A program made the position numbers and the translations under genes. Shown piece by piece: positions 7,158 to 14,114 of a stretch of DNA of 29,765 nt (positions within the stretch are counted from its first letter, which is position 1; every line of letters starts with the position of its first letter). The notes below the pieces were generated by a model. The model ran no database searches and was not told the origin of the DNA. It was given only the letters and a program-made list of their open reading frames with translations. The DNA is taken from IMG/VR virus record IMGVR_UViG_3300002161_000012, positions 8,187-37,951 of that record. One strand, 5' to 3'. The stretch is from a virus.

Positions 7158-7955
7158 TTAGAACCTACCCCTATTGGGGCGGGCATTAAGTAGCCGATCA
7201 CGCATTTTCGCATACTGATCCATTGTCATGTTACGGATGTCATCCGCATTCAACTGTTGGTATTCCGTCTGAGTTTCCATTGGCCCTACAGAGGGAGCCG
7301 TTACTGGCACCCCTCTCAAACGACTTTGCTGTTGCGCCGTCGCTTGTTGGATTGATTCAATAATAGCAGCACTTCGGTCACGAAGTACACTAATGGATGT
7401 TTCAATCTCGTCTTCCGAATTACCAGACACTAGGTCTATTAATTCTGGAATGATCGCTTCTTGTTCCTCTGCCAACCTACGGTTGCGGTAGGACCCAAGT
7501 TCTTGAAGACGGCGCTCTTTTTCAATGATCGCCTCTTGTGCTTGACGCTGTGCTTCAATCTCGTCAAAGCGGCGCTTGTAGTCTCCGTCAATCTCTTGCA
7601 GTTTCTGGTTGAATTCCTCTTCACGCTTGGCAAGGAGGTCCTTGGCGCTGAGTTCTTCAATCTCCCGTTGACGCAGGATGTCGGCTTCTTTACTAGCACG
7701 CTCCTCTGCTTCTTTGCGGGCGGCTTCACGCTCTGCGGCGATCTGGCTCATCTGCTCTTCCATAGTCCTTACACGGGTGTCGGCTTCTTCAATCCGCTTG
7801 TAGAGTTTGTCTTTCTCCTGCTTGCGGATCTGTTCCACGTCATCTTCCGTGAAGATCTTGCTGTTCTTAGTAGCGTTCTCTACAAACTTCTCCACTGCTG
7901 GAGCGTCTACAGGAACGGTAATGATGTCCCCTTCGGGACCTACGTTCTTTGCCAT
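7158..7955 (-). CDS. Capsid scaffolding protein, long coiled coil (265 aa)
   Basis: Residues 38 to about 160 are almost uninterrupted charged coiled coil (for example DDVEQIRKQEKDKLYKRIEEA and EEEFNQKLQEIDGDYKRRFDE). A helical segment with IIPELIDLVSG follows, then a glutamine-rich stretch, and the last 60 residues end in a basic tail, NARPNRGRF. Scaffolds of tailed phages typically have this layout, with the basic C-terminal tail contacting the capsid shell. The gene lies directly between portal and major capsid genes, the canonical position. A good AAGGAT ribosome site precedes the start. A short 5-bp inverted repeat (7153-7166) overlaps the stop codon. No protease domain is fused to it. 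Confidence 0.85.
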   Translation of the reverse strand: MAKNVGPEGDIITVPVDAPAVEKFVENATKNSKIFTEDDVEQIRKQEKDKLYKRIEEADTRVRTMEEQMSQIAAEREAARKEAEERASKEADILRQREIEELSAKDLLAKREEEFNQKLQEIDGDYKRRFDEIEAQRQAQEAIIEKERRLQELGSYRNRRLAEEQEAIIPELIDLVSGNSEDEIETSISVLRDRSAAIIESIQQATAQQQSRLRGVPVTAPSVGPMETQTEYQQLNADDIRNMTMDQYAKMRDRLLNARPNRGRF

Positions 7956-8006
7956 ATGTCTTATCCTTATAGGTTGTTTGGCGGTTAATAACTGTTTTTC
8001 TAAACC

Positions 8007-9704
8007 TTAATTGTCTTCGTCTGGGTTACGGCGCTGGGCGAACCTTGCTCCGTATGCCCGTGAAACTAATTTGTTTACTATCTCTTCTTCAATTGGTGGA
8101 ATACCTCCACCAACACCTGGTAATGGAGAGTTACCATCACTAGATGATGTTACATTACCACTTCCAGAAGGAGCAGGTGCGGGAGACGCACCCTCTGGTC
8201 CTGCAATCATTCCTGTAGCAAGCATGATGGCTTGCTGAATCTGTGCGTTCATCATGTCAAGAGCACCTTGGTCCAAGGCGTCATTTTGCAACTCTTCAAA
8301 GATTTCAAGCATCTTTTCGTTCGGGAACTCTTCGCCCAACAAGGCAAGGGCGCCACGCTTGGACTCAAGACCCAAAGCCATCTTGGCTTGAACTTCATTG
8401 AGTTTGATGAGTTGGTCAACAGGCAGTGGTTCAGGCCAGTGCACCGTTGTTTTGTAAGTGACAGGGTCAGCAGGATCCAACTGTGGGAGTTGATCTGGCT
8501 CTGGTTCAGCCGCAAGCAATGGGTTATACGACAAATACTCAGGCTGGAAAATAGCAACCGTGCGAATGATGATTTCGTTAATACGCTCAAGACCCTTTGT
8601 AAAGTGAATCTTTTTCATCATAAAACGGTTCATCATTGGCTGATATTGGATAGCCAAAGCAACACCTGAAGTGTTAGATACTGGCTGGAATTGACCAAGA
8701 GCAGTCTCAGGCACACCAGTGATTTCGTGCATGGTGCGCTTCAAGAAAGTGATGTATTCCAAAGCGCCAGCCATCTCACCACGTGATTCAAGGTTGAACA
8801 CGTTTGCGTCCTTAGGAAGACCAGCCCAAACCTTTTTAGGACCACGCTCTAGTTGTGAAGCCTTAGCGCCAGTAATAATGGTTACAGGAGCGGCGTGATA
8901 GTTAATGATGTCTGAGACTTCAACCATCTTCTCGTTGAGTTCACGGTTGAGAGGGATGATGTCCCAAATGTCCGACTGACCCCAAGGTGACGAAGAGATT
9001 GATGTGTTTGGAATATGTACAACAGGGATAGTTCCAAGAACGTTTTCGTATTGGTCAACTAATTCGTCGTTAATAAATTGCTGGACAGTGTCGTCAGTAA
9101 GGATCTCAGTAAATGTATAAACTTGACGAGTTCCTTCTGGTGATGTCCCCCAGAAGCGATACTTAAGTTTAAAACGAATCAAACGGTCACGGTCATGCGG
9201 GTGGTACTCAGGGAAACAGTGTGCTGGGTTTAAAGGAATAACACGCACACGACCTTCATGTGGAATACCTACGCTGTCAACAAATGGTTCTTCGTAAGCA
9301 ACTTTAACGAACACATCACCAGTTACCGAAGCAAGTTGACCCATTTCCCAAAGCACATAATGTTTGTTGTTATCTTGATCCCAAACTTTATGGAGCAAGT
9401 GTGGGGTGATAGCACCGTTTTGCTCAGGTACTTTAAACTGAACGCCCTTACCAAAACAGAAGTTGGTGATGTAGTCCGACATGGTACGGACATAGTTCAT
9501 GTAGAACTGTGACTCGCCCATCTCACGGCGGTATGACCAGTGGTGACCTAGGTACCACGCCCAAGCCGCAGAATAACGGTTTAGACGTGGTCCATGAACT
9601 TCAAACTCTTCGTCTGCAAGTTCAACCAATCCAAGCGGAGAGATAGCAACTGTGAGGTCACTTGAAGATGCACGATACGAGGGTGACCAAAAATCAATAG
9701 CCAT
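8007..9704 (-). CDS. Portal protein (565 aa)
   Basis: The portal forms the ring at one capsid vertex through which DNA is packaged and released. The N-terminal region has YSAAWAWYLGHHWSYRRE and YVRTMSDYITNFCFGKGV, the helix-rich opening of SPP1-type portals. The centre has PVVHIPNTSISSSPWGQSD and WDIIPLNRELNEKMVEVSDI, the usual 'ipNt....~G.sdl..i..l...ln' core. It is followed by HEITGVPETALGQFQPVSN, matching the conserved 'tgvP...lg....~SG.AL' motif. The C-terminal 65 residues are proline-, glycine- and serine-rich, then charged. The length is typical. It precedes scaffold and capsid genes as expected; the terminase lies further upstream. Confidence 0.92.
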   Translation of the reverse strand: MAIDFWSPSYRASSSDLTVAISPLGLVELADEEFEVHGPRLNRYSAAWAWYLGHHWSYRREMGESQFYMNYVRTMSDYITNFCFGKGVQFKVPEQNGAITPHLLHKVWDQDNNKHYVLWEMGQLASVTGDVFVKVAYEEPFVDSVGIPHEGRVRVIPLNPAHCFPEYHPHDRDRLIRFKLKYRFWGTSPEGTRQVYTFTEILTDDTVQQFINDELVDQYENVLGTIPVVHIPNTSISSSPWGQSDIWDIIPLNRELNEKMVEVSDIINYHAAPVTIITGAKASQLERGPKKVWAGLPKDANVFNLESRGEMAGALEYITFLKRTMHEITGVPETALGQFQPVSNTSGVALAIQYQPMMNRFMMKKIHFTKGLERINEIIIRTVAIFQPEYLSYNPLLAAEPEPDQLPQLDPADPVTYKTTVHWPEPLPVDQLIKLNEVQAKMALGLESKRGALALLGEEFPNEKMLEIFEELQNDALDQGALDMMNAQIQQAIMLATGMIAGPEGASPAPAPSGSGNVTSSSDGNSPLPGVGGGIPPIEEEIVNKLVSRAYGARFAQRRNPDEDN

Positions 9705-9743
9705 TAGTTATATCTTTCCACAAAAAAGGAGGATATGAATATC

Positions 9744-10025
9744 TTACTTCTTTTTTGGAGCGGCTTTCTTTGCTGCGGATTTAACAGGTGCTGGTTCTGC
9801 TTTAGCAGGGGCGGCGGCAATTGCTTGTTCAGCAACCTTGAGAAGCAATGTGGTGTTTGCAGGACCAATTTTGGTTGATACCAGCGAAATACCAGTAGCA
9901 ACAAAAGGCAACAGCAATGCAACCAATTCAGTTGAGATGCTGTACTTTGCGGCGGCAAACGTTAGGATACCGAGGGCGGCACCTTTAATAGCGGCATCTG
10001 CATGGGCGGTCTTTAATTGACTCAT
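9744..10025 (-). CDS. Putative holin-like membrane protein with basic tail (93 aa)
   Basis: Residues 11-30 (AAIKGAALGILTFAAAKYSI) and 34-53 (ELVALLLPFVATGISLVSTK) form two hydrophobic segments. A short helix follows, and then an alanine/proline/lysine-rich tail ending in PKKK. Two short membrane helices with a basic C-terminus in a protein under 100 residues is a common holin layout. The start has an ideal AAGGAG ribosome site. It lies between the Ntn-hydrolase and portal genes, far from the endolysin at 17009-17791, so a lysis role rests on topology alone. It might also be a membrane-anchored virion or assembly protein. Confidence 0.6.
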   Translation of the reverse strand: MSQLKTAHADAAIKGAALGILTFAAAKYSISTELVALLLPFVATGISLVSTKIGPANTTLLLKVAEQAIAAAPAKAEPAPVKSAAKKAAPKKK

Positions 10026-10052
10026 AAGTCTCCTTGATTAGGTTCAAAGAGA

Positions 10053-10685
10053 TTATACCGTTTTACGGGTTCTAATGCTTTCTTGACCTTGTACGTAGGT
10101 TTGGTATGGGGGACCCGTGTAGGGGTCAAACCGAGCCGCAATATTGAGAGCCTTGAGGGCGCTGGTCTTAGCCTGCTGGGCTGTCCATTTCTTTTTATTC
10201 ATCATGACTTGTAAAGCACCTAGGGCATAGTGGGCACCAGATCCAATAGCGTAGATACCACTGGCTTCAGATGACCACGCATAGTCTCCATCAACCATAT
10301 AGATAACACCATTGACCACAACAAGAATGTTGGATCCCTGCTCGGCAATATGCTCTTTGTTTTCGTTGAGGTCAGGTATTGAGTAACCCTGAGCGTCAAA
10401 ACATTCACGTAACGCAGGAATGAACTTGGCAGTAAAGAACTGATCTAGTTTTTTACCTTTTAAGTTTGGTGGAACTGCTGGGGGCTGAAAGACATGATGC
10501 AAGATATTGATTGCACGCACATCCCCAGCCGCACCTAACAAGTACTTTCCGTTAGTGGCAACTTTGCTGGAGCCTTCACGAAGTGTTCCAGTTTGAGCAA
10601 GACCATCGGAGAACACGGTGGAGATACGTGAGTCAACACATACCACAGCAAAGCCGTCACCTTGAATTCCAACAATCGTTGTCAT
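10053..10685 (-). CDS. Ntn-hydrolase of HslV / proteasome-beta type (210 aa)
   Basis: The protein starts MTTIVGIQGDGFAVVCVDSR. Removal of Met would expose Thr2 as the catalytic nucleophile, and Asp18 then falls at the Asp17 position of HslV and proteasome subunits. Lys41 in GSSKVATNGKYLLGAAGDV fits the catalytic lysine after a seven-residue insertion. The motif YAIGSGAHYALGAL (residues 145-158) matches the conserved GSG...A region with the assisting serine. The length is slightly above HslV (about 175). No partner ATPase is seen in the window. It sits among head genes and no standard prohead protease is recognisable here, so capsid-maturation protease is one hypothesis; processing of host proteins is another. 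It overlaps the phosphoesterase gene by one base (TAATG). Confidence 0.82.
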   Translation of the reverse strand: MTTIVGIQGDGFAVVCVDSRISTVFSDGLAQTGTLREGSSKVATNGKYLLGAAGDVRAINILHHVFQPPAVPPNLKGKKLDQFFTAKFIPALRECFDAQGYSIPDLNENKEHIAEQGSNILVVVNGVIYMVDGDYAWSSEASGIYAIGSGAHYALGALQVMMNKKKWTAQQAKTSALKALNIAARFDPYTGPPYQTYVQGQESIRTRKTV

Positions 10686-11839
10686 TAGTCTGCTTGGTAT
10701 TCTTTACCTTGGTACATGCCCCAACCGTTGTAAATTGGAATTACATCGTAAGAGAAACGATGCTGATTATCGTCTTCATAACGAACAATACCCAAGCCTT
10801 GTTGCCAATTTTCATGGCGAGTAAGCGGACGTCCGTCAAGATCTACCCCACCTTTTGTGCTGGGTATGGCGCCGTCAATCCGAGCAAGACAACCAGGTGA
10901 AGCAGCCATGATGGTGCGTGGACCATCAAAGTCTTCACGTGTTTTAAATGCTGTTTCAATGCGATGAATATGCCCATAGATAACGCTTGTCTTTTCATTG
11001 TTGAGATAGATGTGCGCCGTTGATCCTGAGGACTTAACACGATCGCCGTGGATGATTCGCAGTTTCTCATTGACCCAATAATCTGATGCTGGATAACCTG
11101 GCTTGTAAATTACATTGAAGTCATCCATACGACAGAGGTATGGAACACTCAAAACAGGCCATGATTCTGGGGTGTTTCCCTTACGCAAACCATAAGCGGC
11201 TGATGCGTTAACTAAAAGATATTTAGGCATACGCTCTTCGTGGTTACCAGCAAGCCATACGATTTCTGCATCAGGAGCCGCCGCACGCATTTGTGCACAG
11301 AACACTGTTGCACGATCAATTGATGCTTGCGTTGTCTGTGCATACGCAGGGTATGTCAAGTACTTACCCATCTCAGGGAAGTCAAGGTTGTCACCAACAC
11401 AAATGACTGTGTCAGGGTTCATCTCTTCAATGATCTTGAGTGCAACATCAAGTGCCTTCTCATCATGAGTTGGTTCTAATGTGCCATCACGACCACGGTA
11501 GTAACCAATCTGAATGTCAGGAACAACAACACATATTTTAAACTCAGATGCTTTTTTTACTTTTGCTTTAGGTACTGGCATTTTAATTGCAGGACCTTGT
11601 TGTACAACAGGCCACTCTGGACCAGTTTCCCACTTAGGTGAAAACTGAATTGCGGCGAGATCATGAATATGTGCTTCACCGTCTGAGTCTTTTGACATTG
11701 CTTGGTACAACTTGACACGTTTGATGTCACCAATTTCGTTGATGTCAATGTTCTTGCTCTCAAGCATTTCAACTAACTTGCCAAGCAACTTAGTCTTATC
11801 TTGTGGTGTTGTTGTTAATGCTTTTGCTAATTCACTCAT
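10685..11839 (-). CDS. Calcineurin-like metallophosphoesterase (384 aa)
   Basis: From the chosen start the metal-binding motifs are in order: PDIQIGYY (Asp108, with Gln110 where most relatives have His), GDNLDF (150-153), GNHEER (Asn199, His200), IHGDRV (His264) and YGHIHR (His290, His292). The first 95 residues are a separate helical and linker region. The family hydrolyses phosphomono- or phosphodiesters with two metal ions; the substrate here is unknown. The frame is open nine codons further upstream, but the ATG at 11839 has a perfect AAGGAGG site six bases away and overlaps the previous stop (ATGA), so I use it. Placement in the head operon suggests DNA end handling or packaging, which is inference. 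Confidence 0.85.
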   Translation of the reverse strand: MSELAKALTTTPQDKTKLLGKLVEMLESKNIDINEIGDIKRVKLYQAMSKDSDGEAHIHDLAAIQFSPKWETGPEWPVVQQGPAIKMPVPKAKVKKASEFKICVVVPDIQIGYYRGRDGTLEPTHDEKALDVALKIIEEMNPDTVICVGDNLDFPEMGKYLTYPAYAQTTQASIDRATVFCAQMRAAAPDAEIVWLAGNHEERMPKYLLVNASAAYGLRKGNTPESWPVLSVPYLCRMDDFNVIYKPGYPASDYWVNEKLRIIHGDRVKSSGSTAHIYLNNEKTSVIYGHIHRIETAFKTREDFDGPRTIMAASPGCLARIDGAIPSTKGGVDLDGRPLTRHENWQQGLGIVRYEDDNQHRFSYDVIPIYNGWGMYQGKEYQAD

Positions 11840-12135
11840 TGTGCGCCTCCTTGGTAACAGCAACACTCTTTGTTGACGTGGCGCTGGATTGTACTAATAC
11901 TCACGTTGTAACCATGTTGACGCATGACCTTAGTAAGCCATGATGCACTGTAGGTTTTGCTTTTTCCTAAACCGTTATCCTCACGAATGAGTCCAATGGC
12001 TTGGTCTATGGCGTCCTGTTCTTCAGGAGTCATTTTCATTTTAGTACGGGTGAACTTACATGTATCAGACGAAGTGTTATCCCTCGGGCTGAGTAGGTCC
12101 GCCAGTAAACTTGATTTCTGGTCTTCTTGTTTCAC
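11836..12135 (-). CDS. Small helix-turn-helix-like protein (99 aa)
   Basis: The C-terminal third (residues 36-90) reads as a helical DNA-binding domain: MTPEEQDAIDQAIGLIRE, then YSASWLTKVMRQHGYNVSI and STIQRHVNKE, the 'w...l...g..vs..ti.rh' pattern of small phage HTH proteins. The first 35 residues are polar and probably disordered. An unusual CCC triplet lies near the C-terminus. The start is GTG with a good AGGA site four bases upstream. It is coupled to the phosphoesterase by an ATGA overlap and is first after a 74-base gap. It may be a regulator or a small terminase-type DNA-recognition protein; the evidence does not separate these. Confidence 0.6.
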   Translation of the reverse strand: MKQEDQKSSLLADLLSPRDNTSSDTCKFTRTKMKMTPEEQDAIDQAIGLIREDNGLGKSKTYSASWLTKVMRQHGYNVSISTIQRHVNKECCCYQGGAQ

Positions 12136-12209
12136 AAGTTCCTAACCTTTTATAATTCAGGATTACGGTCAGGAACATCCTATCACCCTATTCACGGGTG
12201 TGCCTAGCA
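12136..12209 (-). promoter_or_regulatory. Intergenic gap with a possible -10 element and weak hairpin
   Basis: This is one of the two longest non-coding gaps. In the coding direction it contains CACCC/GGGTG arms (12184-12188 and 12196-12200) with no following U-tract, and then GAATTATAAAAGG close to the next gene, in which TATAAA could be a -10 element. I find no convincing -35 box at the right spacing. A promoter for the head operon is possible but weakly supported. Confidence 0.25.
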
Positions 12210-12446
12210 TCACTTCTTGGCGTCTAGGTGCCAATCAATGTGATTGTCAAGACGCTCAGAAACAGATTGGACTTTGTCGCCCACGTTCTCAACACTACGT
12301 CTTACAGTTTTTAAATGAAGCATGACCATTCCGTGGTCATTGCGGTTTTCTTTACGAAGTTCTTTTAGTTGTTTAATCCCTGCTCCAATGGCTCCAGCAA
12401 GGGTGGTAATGAGAGTGGCAATGATGAGTGCCCATGCATCTGTCAT
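12210..12446 (-). CDS. One-helix membrane protein with coiled-coil tail (78 aa), holin-like
   Basis: Residues 5-24 (WALIIATLITTLAGAIGAGI) are a single membrane helix. It is followed by a highly charged coiled coil (KQLKELRKENRNDHG, VENVGDKVQSVSERLDNHID). This layout is shared by small actinophage lysis-region proteins, including those called DUF2746, and by some single-pass holins or spanin-like helpers. It starts two bases after the stop of the previous gene, without a clear ribosome site. Together with the two-helix protein at 9744-10025 it gives this phage two candidate lysis membrane proteins, neither beside the endolysin. The membrane topology is clear; the role is not. Confidence 0.6.
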   Translation of the reverse strand: MTDAWALIIATLITTLAGAIGAGIKQLKELRKENRNDHGMVMLHLKTVRRSVENVGDKVQSVSERLDNHIDWHLDAKK

Positions 12447-12448
12447 GA

Positions 12449-13207
12449 TTAATCAACGATTCCTCTCTGGCGGCGCCAGTTTACCCAGCCGATGGCTTGT
12501 GCTTGATGCGGGAGTATGCCAAGGTGACCAGCGGCATTAAGGTGTGCTTGAACAAATGTGTTGTATCTAGTAGGTGTTTGTAAACCACGATCTTCACTAC
12601 CGAGCACACGACCTACCGTGATGTCATGGGCGTGGCGATCAATTGTTACGCCTCTAGCGTCATCTGGGTTAACAATGTTTCTAAAGAAATTACCAGTTTT
12701 TCTATCCATTGGTAAGTGTTGTTCTGGGTCTACAGAACCTTCAAGAACCTCACGAGCCTGACGTACCTGTCTTCCCGTTACAAAACCACCACTAGCAGTT
12801 CCTGTATCCCTTAATTGACGTGCCATCCGTTGGTTGTCATTCCAACCAACTTGTGCACTCAATATTGCAATAGCGCCAGCCCCACGGCGCACATCGCCAT
12901 TGCCAATTTCAGTTGCAAAGTCGTGAGCACGCTTGTACCAATCCATACCAGACTTAACGTCTTCTGGACTAGCGGTTTTTACTGCATGTGTAACGTTGTG
13001 AACCATGCGACTAAATTGATTTGGGTGTAATTTATCCATACGGGAACCCAAGTCATTATTTGGATCCCAAGCCCCAATGTTTTTACTTCCTTTTTTTGGA
13101 AGTACTCGCTTATAGCCATGGGCAACAGGGTCAAAAGCACGACCAGTTGGAAGAGTTAATTCACCAGCGTTTTCTGGTACGTATAGTTCTCCGCCATCTT
13201 TAGCCAT
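12449..13207 (-). CDS. DUF7178-like phage protein (252 aa)
   Basis: The core is residues 84-240: WYKRAHDFATEIG, then GAGAIAILSAQVGWNDNQRMA, KTGNFFRNIVNPDD and ARGVTIDRHAHDITVGR. I associate this combination (an 'aG.iA.lSp...W..N' helix, a KxxxFfrNi helix and an invariant-looking VTIDRH) with phage proteins grouped as DUF7178, of unknown function. The order of helices and the Asp in VTIDRH recall helix-hairpin-helix DNA glycosylases, but the hairpin itself is not obvious, so I do not call it an enzyme. The first 60 residues are low-complexity. The start overlaps the previous stop by one base (TAATG). Confidence 0.55.
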   Translation of the reverse strand: MAKDGGELYVPENAGELTLPTGRAFDPVAHGYKRVLPKKGSKNIGAWDPNNDLGSRMDKLHPNQFSRMVHNVTHAVKTASPEDVKSGMDWYKRAHDFATEIGNGDVRRGAGAIAILSAQVGWNDNQRMARQLRDTGTASGGFVTGRQVRQAREVLEGSVDPEQHLPMDRKTGNFFRNIVNPDDARGVTIDRHAHDITVGRVLGSEDRGLQTPTRYNTFVQAHLNAAGHLGILPHQAQAIGWVNWRRQRGIVD

Positions 13208-13665
13208 TAGATACCATCCTCATTCTGTGGATTGGACTCTACGTAAGCACGGGTTCCTTGGGCACGACGACGCATAGGGTCTTGTGGGCGGTGGTTCATA
13301 CGAACACCTGTAGAAGTTTTGTTTAAGTTAGATCGCATTGGCTTAAACAAGTCAAGTGCATCGGCGTAACCTACGCCAAGACCTGACATATTGCGACGCA
13401 TATCAATCCCACCCTTAGGACCAGGTGTAGGACCAACCATTGGGTTTCGGTCGCCCGTCCCGTAATCAGGACGACGGTACTGTTGCTGTGATTCGTGGAA
13501 GTGTTGCTTACGGGATTTCATTGCTCCCGTAAAGAATCCAGCACCAGCATAAACCTGTCCAATGCCGATCCCTGAACTGGTATTAGTAGGGGGAGTCCCT
13601 AGACTCCCCCCACCATCAACAGCATTGTCAGTTGTGCTGGCGCCTGCATCGGCGCCGCCTTCCAT
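13207..13665 (-). CDS. Low-complexity unknown protein (152 aa)
   Basis: The protein is rich in Gly, Ser, Asn, Arg and Pro and mostly looks disordered. The N-terminal 35 residues are acidic and glycine-rich, a short hydrophobic piece IGIGQVYAGAGFFTGAM follows, and the rest is basic (YRRPDYGTGDRNP, DPMRRRAQGTRAYVE). It has no cysteine and no known motif. It lies between the terminase block and the DUF7178-like gene and is coupled to both by very short spacing. It may be a minor virion or DNA-associated protein. Gene reality is supported by position in the compact operon, not by homology. Confidence 0.5.
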   Translation of the reverse strand: MEGGADAGASTTDNAVDGGGSLGTPPTNTSSGIGIGQVYAGAGFFTGAMKSRKQHFHESQQQYRRPDYGTGDRNPMVGPTPGPKGGIDMRRNMSGLGVGYADALDLFKPMRSNLNKTSTGVRMNHRPQDPMRRRAQGTRAYVESNPQNEDGI

Positions 13666-13667
13666 AA

Positions 13668-14069
13668 CTAGTCGTTAACGACTGTTGGGTTCATGCGGTT
13701 CATATGACCGCCGCTGTTGTACTCGTATTCAAACGATGGCATTCCATCGCCAGCCATTGAGCCTTGAACGAATTCGCTCAAAACCGTTGGGGCTTCAATC
13801 CATGAAGCCGAACCTACGTGAGCACGCTCACGCATTGTCTCTTCTGGGTACTTGTAAAACATTTCAGGGTTGTTGTGGTTCTGACGACCTGGAGCCGATG
13901 TCGGATCAAAGTATGCGCCACGAGCAAAGTCGTTTGGCACGTCGGTGTCAGTAGCGACACCTTCTTCAAAGCGAAGCGGTCCACGGTTACCTGGAATGCT
14001 TGGCGCCATTGAACGCTCAAAAACGTTCGGTGAGCGCTCTGGGAATTGTGGTGCTGGTGCTACGTTCAC
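13668..14069 (-). CDS. Unknown proline/asparagine-rich protein (133 aa)
   Basis: The protein begins MNVAPAPQFPERSPNVFER from a GTG codon with a strong GGAGG site seven bases upstream, which decides the start. The sequence is polar, with few hydrophobic stretches, and has segments such as DFARGAYFDPTSAPG and ASWIEAPTVLSEFVQGSMA, the latter probably a helix. It is the first gene after the large terminase. No family is recognised. Its 3' end contains a 12-bp perfect palindrome (gtcgttaacgac, 13671-13682) that encodes Val-Val-Asn-Asp. Confidence 0.5.
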   Translation of the reverse strand: MNVAPAPQFPERSPNVFERSMAPSIPGNRGPLRFEEGVATDTDVPNDFARGAYFDPTSAPGRQNHNNPEMFYKYPEETMRERAHVGSASWIEAPTVLSEFVQGSMAGDGMPSFEYEYNSGGHMNRMNPTVVND

Positions 14070-14114
14070 GTAAGCCTCCGTAATAGGGGTTTTATTCTTG
14101 TTACTAGATTAGCA

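Noticed and set aside
7461-7988. Plus-strand 175-codon frame opposite the scaffold gene
   Set aside because: Hydrophobic translation of the complement of a charged coiled coil; the minus-strand gene has clear context and ribosome site.
9725-9880. Plus-strand AAGGAGG followed by ATG at 9735 with a 47-codon frame
   Set aside because: Only two bases separate the site and the ATG, the product is Cys/Gly/Phe-rich without pattern, and it lies antisense to the holin-like gene in an all-minus operon.
12184-12240. Terminator in the 12136-12209 gap
   Set aside because: The CACCC/GGGTG arms are only 5 bp with a seven-base loop and no U-tract follows in the coding direction.
13671-13682. Perfect palindrome gtcgttaacgac
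   Set aside because: It lies within coding sequence for Val-Val-Asn-Asp at the end of a gene; 12 bp is within chance for a window of this size and no second copy was noticed.
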